NCBI GenBank assembly: GCA_958448635.1
Contig: CAUDEQ010000088.1
Span: 1 to 6,381 of the forward strand
Length of the DNA stretch: 6,381 bases
Direction of reading: 5' to 3'
Origin: an uncultured Bacillota bacterium
GTDB taxonomy: Bacteria; Bacillota; Clostridia; Peptostreptococcales; Anaerovoracaceae
Shown here: positions 1 to 3,798 of the stretch, piece after piece
How the letters are laid out: the number at the start of each line of letters is the position of its first letter
Numbering within the stretch: the stretch's first letter is position 1
Program-made: the position numbers and the translations under genes
The notes under the pieces: model-generated
What the model was told of the DNA's origin: nothing
The model's input: only the letters and a program-made list of their open reading frames with translations
The model's database searches: none

Positions 1-5
1 TCACG

Positions 6-11
6 TATAAT
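6..11 (+). promoter_or_regulatory. -10 half of the circle-junction promoter
   Basis: TATAAT is a perfect -10 hexamer placed six bases into the element. It has no partner in this window on its left side. When the right end (through base 1570) is joined to base 1, the TTGACT at 1553-1558 lies 17 bp upstream. Circular intermediates of IS110-family elements are known to create such promoters. Transcription would begin near base 18, just before the structured RNA. Confidence 0.75.
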
Positions 12-38
12 CCAATTACCTCATTCGAGGATTGGATT
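9..38 (+). other. Left-end hairpin of the IS
   Basis: AATCCAAT (9-16) pairs with ATTGGATT (31-38). After a two-base bulge (TA, 17-18), CCTC (19-22) pairs with GAGG (27-30), leaving the loop ATTC. TTTT overlaps and follows the stem. In the integrated element this could act as a terminator that blocks read-through from outside. In a junction-promoter transcript starting near base 18, only the inner CCTC/GAGG part would remain and could form the 5' stem-loop of the bridge RNA. A second hairpin follows at 47-62 (CCCGA/TCGGG around TTTT). Confidence 0.6.
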
Positions 39-79
39 TTCCTTTCTCCCGATTTTTCGGGGTGTTTAAAAATCTAATG

Positions 80-85
80 TATAAT
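80..85 (+). promoter_or_regulatory. Possible internal -10 box in the IS left end
   Basis: A second perfect TATAAT, directly preceded by TG, lies 11 bases before the first guide loop. Transcription from it would start near base 92 and yield only the two-loop part of the RNA. No good -35 box is visible 16-18 bp upstream, so this is a weak call. It could allow expression from the integrated element, where the junction promoter is broken. Confidence 0.3.
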
Positions 86-95
86 CTTTTTATGC

Positions 96-157
96 ACTGT
101 GGATTTGTACCCATATTTTTACGGCTATGACCGTTACGAGGTGACTCAGACCACAGT
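96..157 (+). other. Target-binding loop of the bridge RNA
   Basis: ACTGTGG (96-102) pairs with CCACAGT (151-157) to close the loop, and an inner hairpin forms from ACGG (121-124) and CCGT (131-134). The two unpaired sides are 103-120 and 135-150. The right side holds GAGGTGACT (138-146), whose reverse complement AGTCACCTC is the sequence across and beyond the right end of the element. This is the behaviour expected of a right target guide plus core. The left target guide should lie in 103-120, possibly running into the inner hairpin, but its genomic partner is upstream of the window. Confidence 0.7.
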
Positions 158-158
158 T

Positions 159-226
159 TTTCGTACCCATTGTTAATTAGCTAGTCAGCGCTTCGACGCT
201 TACATTTACGTGTTGACATGACGAAA
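159..226 (+). other. Donor-binding loop of the bridge RNA
   Basis: TTTCGT (159-164) pairs with ACGAAA (221-226), and an inner hairpin forms from AGCG (187-190) and CGCT (197-200). TAGCTAGTCA (178-187) on the left side matches the element's right end at 1564-1573 over ten bases, as expected for a left donor guide. TACGTG (207-212) on the right side is the reverse complement of CACGTA at 2-7, as expected for a right donor guide. The core GT appears at 184-185 in the left guide. The right guide does not extend its pairing across the core. Confidence 0.7.
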
Positions 227-276
227 TTTCTTGTGGACTTACCAACAGTGCAAATTCATTTTAAGGAGGTGCTCAT

Positions 277-1446
277 ATGTACTATGTAGGAATTGATGTT
301 TCCAAGTACAAGCACGATTGTATTGTCGTTTCCAATGATGGCGAGATCATCTGTGACACATTCTCATTTGACAACGACTATGATGGCTTTCAGACTCTAT
401 CATCCATGCTCTCTTCTCTGGGTGAGCATGAGAACATAAGGATAGGGTTTGAAGCTACTGCCCATTACACCCTGAACCTGAAATTGTTCCTTGAAAACGC
501 CCACTACAGCTTCATGGAATTCAATCCGGTTCTCCTCTCAAAGTTCAACAAATCACAAACCCTAAGACGTACCAAAACAGATGCAATAGATTGCGCAGCT
601 ATTGCCCGCCGGTTAATGACAGTAGAATACAAACCCCATCCAGTTGGATTCTATCATGCTTATTCTCTAAAGTCACTAACCCGTCTTCGGGACAGTCTTG
701 TAAGGCAGCGTAGTTTTTATCTGGTCAAGATTACCAATGTCCTTGACCATACATTCCCTGAATTCAAACCTTTTTTCGGCAACAAGTTCAGCAAGACTGC
801 AATTCATCTGCTGGAAAACTATGGTGATGCCGACAGGATGTCCCGCATGAATTCTCTGTCATACGAGAATCTCAGACGCATTTCCAGAGGAAAATTTTCC
901 CCTAAGAAGTTCATCGAGTTGAAAAATCTTGCCGCAACAACTGTCGGTGAATCCAACGAGATCTTCGATCTGCAATTATCCGGTCTGCTGTCTCTTTACA
1001 AGTTATCCGTCAATGAGATCGATTCCTTAGAGCAGAAGATCACAGAACTTATCTGCAAGATCGATCCACGTTCACTTTCCATTCCCGGAATCGGTCCGCT
1101 ATCTGCAGCTGTCATCTATGCTGAATTCGGAGATATCGCCAAGTTCTCTTCTCCTCAGAAAATGCTATCATTTGCAGGTCTTGAGCCGGGATATTATCAG
1201 TCCGGCACTTCTGCACATGGCGGACATATGGTCAAGCGTGGTTCTTCGCATCTTAGATTCACACTTATGAATCTTTGCGTCCCGCTCATACAGTACAACA
1301 TTGTTTTTGCTGAATACTATGCTAAGAAGCGCGCCGAAGGCAAGCCTCATCGCGTTGCCTGCTCTCACCTGGTCAAAAAGTTGCTCCGTGTCATATATAC
1401 ACTTGAGACAAAAAGGATCGACTTTGACCCTGAAAAACTCCGCTGA
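277..1446 (+). CDS. IS110-family transposase (DEDD/serine bridge recombinase)
   Basis: The 389-residue protein should catalyse RNA-guided excision and insertion of the element. The N-terminal RuvC-like domain (about 1-150) shows the DEDD tetrad as D7 in GIDVSK, E59 in GFEATAHY, and D102 and D105 in TKTDAID. A helical linker, likely coiled coil, spans about 190-265. The C-terminal Transposase_20 domain (about 266-389) begins with the helix-hairpin-helix SIPGIGPLSAAV (268-279) and includes QSGTSAHGG, where S309 is the best candidate for the nucleophilic serine (S312 is the alternative), followed by KRGSSHLR. All conserved motifs are intact, so the enzyme is probably active. The start is set by AGGAGGT at 264-270, six bases before ATG. 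The gene lies directly after the candidate bridge RNA, as in the IS110 group and unlike IS1111 elements, where the RNA lies downstream. It is longer than IS621 transposase (about 326 residues), mainly in the linker. Confidence 0.95.
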   Translation: MYYVGIDVSKYKHDCIVVSNDGEIICDTFSFDNDYDGFQTLSSMLSSLGEHENIRIGFEATAHYTLNLKLFLENAHYSFMEFNPVLLSKFNKSQTLRRTKTDAIDCAAIARRLMTVEYKPHPVGFYHAYSLKSLTRLRDSLVRQRSFYLVKITNVLDHTFPEFKPFFGNKFSKTAIHLLENYGDADRMSRMNSLSYENLRRISRGKFSPKKFIELKNLAATTVGESNEIFDLQLSGLLSLYKLSVNEIDSLEQKITELICKIDPRSLSIPGIGPLSAAVIYAEFGDIAKFSSPQKMLSFAGLEPGYYQSGTSAHGGHMVKRGSSHLRFTLMNLCVPLIQYNIVFAEYYAKKRAEGKPHRVACSHLVKKLLRVIYTLETKRIDFDPEKLR

Positions 1447-1448
1447 TT

Positions 1449-1526
1449 GAGTAGTGGCAATCAGTAACAACTCATTATCCATTCAAGTTTTCATGTTGAA
1501 TGGCTTGTTTGCCATACTCTTTTTTT
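1449..1526 (+). terminator. Branched intrinsic terminator after the transposase
   Basis: Three bases after the stop codon, GAGTA (1449-1453) and TGGCAA (1455-1460), separated by one bulged G, pair with TTGCCA (1509-1514) and TACTC (1515-1519). Inside this stem lies a separate 8-bp hairpin, CCATTCAA (1479-1486) with TTGAATGG (1496-1503). Seven Ts (1520-1526) follow the outer stem at once, as in rho-independent terminators. A competing fold, ATGGC/GCCAT at 1500-1515, could also stop transcription. It should insulate the downstream gene from transposase transcription. Confidence 0.65.
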
Positions 1527-1552
1527 GATAAACATTATTTTCATAAAAGCCC

Positions 1553-1558
1553 TTGACT
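1553..1558 (+). promoter_or_regulatory. -35 half of the circle-junction promoter
   Basis: TTGACT matches the -35 consensus TTGACA at five of six positions and lies 12 bases before the right end (1570). Joined to the left end it is followed by exactly 17 bp (1559-1570 plus 1-5) and then TATAAT. In the integrated state the bases at this distance lie in the flanking DNA (1576-1581) and do not form a good -10 box, so the promoter should be silent until the ends are joined. Confidence 0.75.
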
Positions 1559-1563
1559 TCTAA

Positions 1564-1577
1564 TAGCTAGTCACCTC
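1564..1577 (+). other. Right insertion junction of the IS (donor-left end and target-right flank)
   Basis: TAGCTAGT (1564-1571) is the terminal donor sequence plus likely core GT (1570-1571), and CACCTC (1572-1577) is host target DNA. The first part matches the donor loop and the second is complementary to the target loop of the RNA encoded at 18-230. TCAC at 1571-1574 repeats 1-4. Confidence 0.7.
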
Positions 1578-1751
1578 ACTGCGCTTCATAAAGTTTCATA
1601 AATCCTGCGGTATTCACCTCATACCGGCTGATATCTACATCATACCACAAATCTTTTTTGTGTGATAGAGGCAGGAAAATGTGTATTTTTCAACGCTTTC
1701 GGACAATTTTAGTCCAGATTGTTTTTTTGATGTTTTTTTGCTCTCTCCCTA
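1571..1751 (+). other. Intergenic DNA right of the IS, no gene seen
   Basis: No credible coding frame or structural RNA was found. It holds two TTCATAAA copies ten bases apart (1585-1592, 1595-1602), with a third inside the IS right end at 1540-1547. It also holds a hairpin CGGTAT/ATACCG (1608-1613, 1621-1626) whose loop is TCACCTC, the same heptamer as at the insertion junction, and a weak CACAAA/TTTGTG hairpin (1646-1662). The T-rich stretch at 1722-1739 may be an A/T-rich promoter-upstream region. Confidence 0.5.
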
Positions 1752-1781
1752 TATACAAAATATTGTGGTATGTTGTATAAT
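1752..1781 (+). promoter_or_regulatory. Promoter of the glycyl-radical-domain gene
   Basis: TATAAT (1776-1781) is a perfect -10 box. TATACA (1752-1757), 18 bp upstream, matches four of six -35 positions. Transcription would start near 1788, leaving a leader of about 50 bases before the gene. The -10 box lies inside the left arm of an 11-bp inverted repeat. Confidence 0.6.
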
Positions 1782-1810
1782 AAAGACCTACATGATGTGA
1801 TTATACAACA
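1771..1810 (+). promoter_or_regulatory. 11-bp inverted repeat over the -10 box, candidate operator
   Basis: TGTTGTATAAT (1771-1781) and ATTATACAACA (1800-1810) are perfect reverse complements separated by 18 bp, so the arms are 29 bp apart centre to centre, close to three helical turns. The left arm contains the -10 hexamer and the right arm lies just downstream of the expected start site. The left arm is upstream of the start and would not be transcribed, so a DNA-bound regulator explains the symmetry better than an RNA hairpin. No regulator is encoded nearby. Confidence 0.5.
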
Positions 1811-1837
1811 GTTTTTACGATATAAGGAGGTACAGAA

Positions 1838-2131
1838 ATGTCAGTTATTATTACAGGAAATGCCGACCCTAAAGAGGCTCAGGCTTACGTTGATTATCTT
1901 GAAAACAAATACAACAGAAAGCTGGACAGGCTTGACATCAACATCGACGGCGAGTATGCCGATCTCGATTACACGTTCTCGCACGTTCCTTTCGAAAGAA
2001 TCAGACGTATCACAGGATATCTTGTAGGAACCATGGATCACTGGAATGACGCCAAGGCTGCTGAAGAAGCCGACAGAGTAAAGCATTCCCTCGGTAATGA
2101 CCAGAGCTGTTCCCTCGAAAAGATTTCCTAA
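1838..2131 (+). CDS. Free-standing NrdD-like glycyl-radical domain protein
   Basis: The 97-residue protein has a short N-terminal region (about 1-48, with alternating strand and helix) and then VPFERIRRITGYLVG, followed by DHWNDAKAAEEADRVKHSLG. This second half closely resembles the C-terminal tail of anaerobic ribonucleoside-triphosphate reductase NrdD, in which RxxGY carries the radical glycine; here that would be R57 to Y61 with G60. The rest of NrdD is absent, including the ATP cone, the ten-stranded barrel and the zinc-binding CxxC pairs. Similar small proteins in Clostridia are, from memory, often labelled anaerobic ribonucleoside-triphosphate reductase although they cannot be the whole enzyme. 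By analogy with YfiD/GrcA, a spare radical domain for pyruvate formate-lyase, it could replace a damaged domain or pair with a partner in trans; that is inference. AGGAGG (1825-1830) lies seven bases before ATG. It has its own promoter and terminator, so it is monocistronic. No activase (NrdG) is in view. Confidence 0.8.
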   Translation: MSVIITGNADPKEAQAYVDYLENKYNRKLDRLDINIDGEYADLDYTFSHVPFERIRRITGYLVGTMDHWNDAKAAEEADRVKHSLGNDQSCSLEKIS

Positions 2132-2172
2132 ATAGATCTTCGCAAGAGAGGATATCCGCATAACGCAAAGGC

Positions 2173-2236
2173 GATTCACTTTGCATACGATTTGATTTGC
2201 AAATGATTCTCTTTGCATACGATTCACTTGGCATGA
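2173..2236 (+). repeat. Four tandem 16-bp repeats
   Basis: Four units abut without gaps at 2173-2188, 2189-2204, 2205-2220 and 2221-2236. The consensus is GATTCACTTTGCATAC. Unit 1 is exact, unit 3 differs at one base, unit 4 at three and unit 2 at five. The array lies between the stop codon at 2131 and the terminator at 2238, so it is probably transcribed as a 3' untranslated region. The ends are abrupt: 2157-2172 does not match the unit. There are no spacers, so it is not CRISPR. It may be a replication-slippage minisatellite or an iteron-like array of protein sites. Confidence 0.85.
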
Positions 2237-2237
2237 C

Positions 2238-2267
2238 AGAGCTTTCCCCGTTGGGAGAGCTCTTTTT
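2238..2267 (+). terminator. Strong intrinsic terminator of the glycyl-radical-domain gene
   Basis: An 11-bp stem pairs 2238-2248 (AGAGCTTTCCC) with 2253-2263 (GGGAGAGCTCT), containing one G-U pair around the loop CGTT, and is followed by TTTTT. It separates the small gene and its repeat array from the hydantoinase operon. Confidence 0.9.
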
Positions 2268-2285
2268 ATATGCAAATTTATGGCA

Positions 2286-2316
2286 TTGTGTTATACTTAA
2301 TGTGTATGTTTATAAT
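2286..2316 (+). promoter_or_regulatory. Likely promoter of the hydantoinase operon
   Basis: TATAAT at 2311-2316 is a perfect -10 box. The best -35 candidate is TTGTGT (2286-2291), but the 19-bp spacing is long and only half of its bases match consensus, so the promoter may need an activator. An overlapping alternative is TATACT (2292-2297) with a poor -35 at 2269-2274. TATGCAAA at 2269-2276, just upstream, is the inverse of the TTTGCATA core of the neighbouring 16-bp repeats. Confidence 0.5.
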
Positions 2317-2354
2317 AAAAACAGTTTATATTCTATTTTATAAGGAGGGAAATC

Positions 2355-3752
2355 ATGGCTATATTGATCAAAAACGGTATCGTTGTAACATCTGACAATG
2401 AGTTTAAGGCAGATGTTTATGTTGATGGTGAAAGCATCGTTGCAGTTGGCGAGAATCTGCCGGCAGCCGACGGTGATGAGATCGTGGATGCGAAGGGAAA
2501 GTACATACTGCCGGGAGGCGTAGATCAGCATGTACATTTTTCTTTCACATACAAGGGTAGCAAGGTCCGTGGATTTGAAACATCCAACGCTGCAGCCGTA
2601 GGCGGTACAACGACCCTGATCGAGTTCGTGAATCAGGAAAAGGGCAAGGGTCTTGTTGAAACAATAGAGGACTACAGAAAGACTGATGCCGACGGCATAG
2701 CCATGGTAGACTATTCCTTCCACAGCGTAATGACGGATCCTCGTGATGAGGTCATCGAAGAGATTCCTAAGCTGGCAGAGGCCGGCTACCCTACGATGAA
2801 GCTTTTCATGGCGTACAAGGGCATGTTTTTCCATGCTGATGACGATGCCATCCTCAAGGCTCTTTACAAGGGAAAGGAAGCAGGCATCACCATCATGGTA
2901 CATGCTGAAAACGCAGATATGATAGATGTCAAGACTAAACAGCTCATCGCTGAGGGAAAGACAGATCCGTATTATCATGCAGTGAGCCGTCCGCCTGTAG
3001 TTGAAGCCGAGGCCACACGCAGGGCTATCTATCTGGCTGAAATGGCCGATGCCCCTCTCTACGTGGTCCACGTTTCATGCAAGGAGGCTCTTGAGGAAAT
3101 CAAGCAGGCATATGGCCGCGGCCAGAGAGTCTTCGGAGAAACATGCGCACATTACCTCGTCCTTGATACAGAGGATCTGGCAAAGCCGGACTTTGAGGGA
3201 GCCAAGTATGTATGCTCACCTGCTCTGAGAACAGAAGAGCATAGAGATGCTCTCTGGGAAGCAGTAGACAGAAAGTGGCTCAACGCCATAAGCTCCGACC
3301 ACTGCGGCTTTGACTTTGAAAACCAGAAGCATATGGGCTTCGGAGAGGGTAATTCCTTTGCCGATATTCCTAACGGCGCACCAAGCCTCCAGAACAGACT
3401 CAACATCCTGTGGACATACGGAGTATGCGAAGGAAAGCTCTCAAGAAGCAGACTCGTAGATCTGTTCTCCACCAGCCCTGCCAAGATCAACGGCCTCGAT
3501 AAGAAGGGCCAGGTGGCAGTAGGCTTTGACGCTGATATCGTCATCTTCGATCCTGATTACGAAGGCGTTATGAGCGTAGAGAACAATCTGGAGGGCGTAG
3601 ACTACTGCCCATTTGAAGGCTTTGCACAGAAGGGTCGTCCTGAAACCGTATTCCTCAGAGGTCAGAAGATCGTCGACGGCGGAAAATATGTGGGATACAA
3701 AGGACAGGGTCGTCTAATTGCAGGAAAGCCTTACGGCTCGGCTTATAAATAA
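2355..3752 (+). CDS. hydA: D-hydantoinase / dihydropyrimidinase
   Basis: This 465-residue cytosolic amidohydrolase opens cyclic ureides: 5-substituted hydantoins or 5,6-dihydropyrimidines to N-carbamoyl amino acids. All ligands of the binuclear metal centre are visible: H59 and H61 in GGVDQHVH, the lysine to be carboxylated K149 in MKLFMAYKG, H183 in MVHAEN, H239 in VVHVSC and D315 in SSDHC. Y154 is placed to position the substrate, and S288 (CSPALR) and N340 (IPNGAP) fit the conserved backbone and asparagine contacts. The small beta-sandwich comes from about 1-50 and the C-terminal region. Length and ligand spacing fit the D-hydantoinase/dihydropyrimidinase group rather than allantoinase or dihydroorotase. 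AAGGAGGG (2342-2349) sits five bases before ATG. It is first in an operon with a carbamoyl amidohydrolase, its expected next step. Natural substrate cannot be set from sequence; no dihydropyrimidine dehydrogenase or transporter lies in the window. Confidence 0.93.
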   Translation: MAILIKNGIVVTSDNEFKADVYVDGESIVAVGENLPAADGDEIVDAKGKYILPGGVDQHVHFSFTYKGSKVRGFETSNAAAVGGTTTLIEFVNQEKGKGLVETIEDYRKTDADGIAMVDYSFHSVMTDPRDEVIEEIPKLAEAGYPTMKLFMAYKGMFFHADDDAILKALYKGKEAGITIMVHAENADMIDVKTKQLIAEGKTDPYYHAVSRPPVVEAEATRRAIYLAEMADAPLYVVHVSCKEALEEIKQAYGRGQRVFGETCAHYLVLDTEDLAKPDFEGAKYVCSPALRTEEHRDALWEAVDRKWLNAISSDHCGFDFENQKHMGFGEGNSFADIPNGAPSLQNRLNILWTYGVCEGKLSRSRLVDLFSTSPAKINGLDKKGQVAVGFDADIVIFDPDYEGVMSVENNLEGVDYCPFEGFAQKGRPETVFLRGQKIVDGGKYVGYKGQGRLIAGKPYGSAYK

Positions 3753-3798
3753 TTTTGACTTTCGCTTATACATTGCCACACTTTAAAGGGATTTTAAT

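Larger units (their letters stand above)
18..230 (+). ncRNA. Candidate IS110 bridge RNA
   Basis: IS110-group elements are known to encode a bridge RNA in the left end whose two internal loops pair with target DNA and with the element's own joined ends. Here the order is a 5' hairpin (19-30), a second hairpin (47-62), a stem-bounded internal loop at 96-157, and another at 159-226, ending shortly before the recombinase ribosome site. The first loop carries GAGGTGACT (138-146), complementary to the right flank at 1569-1577. The second carries TAGCTAGTCA (178-187), identical to the right terminus, and TACGTG (207-212), complementary to the left terminus at 2-7. That layout and those matches are what a target loop followed by a donor loop should show. 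The 5' end is inferred from the junction -10 box and the 3' end from the last stem; both are approximate. Confidence 0.8.
1..1570 (+). mobile_element. IS110-family insertion sequence, apparently complete
   Basis: The element has the layout of the IS110 group: a long non-coding left end, one DEDD recombinase gene and a short right end, with no terminal inverted repeats. The right boundary comes from three signals seen in the sequence. TAGCTAGTCA at 1564-1573 recurs inside the left-end RNA at 178-187. AGTCACCTC at 1569-1577 is the reverse complement of the RNA segment 138-146. A -35 box at 1553-1558 is in exact register with a -10 box at 6-11 if base 1571 is equated with base 1. TCAC is present at both 1-4 and 1571-1574, so the crossover point is ambiguous within these bases but the period is 1570 bp either way. 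If the core dinucleotide is GT, as the right end suggests, the unseen base before position 1 should be G. The left boundary touches the window edge, so a slightly longer left end cannot be excluded. Confidence 0.85.

Noticed and set aside
213..241. Perfect -35-like TTGACA at 213-218 as a transposase promoter
   Set aside because: No acceptable -10 box lies 16-18 bp downstream (GGACTT, GACTTA and ACTTAC all match poorly), and the hexamer falls inside the donor-loop structure.
1701..1728. GGAC/GTCC hairpin followed by a T-run as a terminator
   Set aside because: The stem is only four base pairs and the T-run begins seven bases after it. It may be a relic, but it is too weak to call.
1770..2027. 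Plus-strand open frame overlapping the glycyl-radical-domain gene
   Set aside because: It starts inside the promoter region, has no Shine-Dalgarno site, and its product is composition-biased and unlike any family. The frame at 1838 has an excellent ribosome site and clear homology.
2173..2236. CRISPR array
   Set aside because: Units are 16 bp, directly abutting, with no spacers and no cas genes in view.
1841..2275. Minus-strand frames crossing the 16-bp repeats, giving repeated NRMQ/SNRM peptides
   Set aside because: The peptide repetition is just the 16-bp DNA repeat read in shifting frames, since 16 is not a multiple of three. There is no start context or homology.
2310..3071. Minus-strand open frame of 253 codons
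   Set aside because: It lies antisense to the hydantoinase, whose catalytic motifs are unmistakable. Its product has no recognisable domain and it has no convincing ribosome site.
3755..3784. TTGACT in the hydantoinase-carbamoylase gap as an internal promoter
   Set aside because: The bases 17-18 bp downstream (ACACTT, CACTTT) are poor -10 boxes. Co-transcription from the upstream promoter is the simpler reading.
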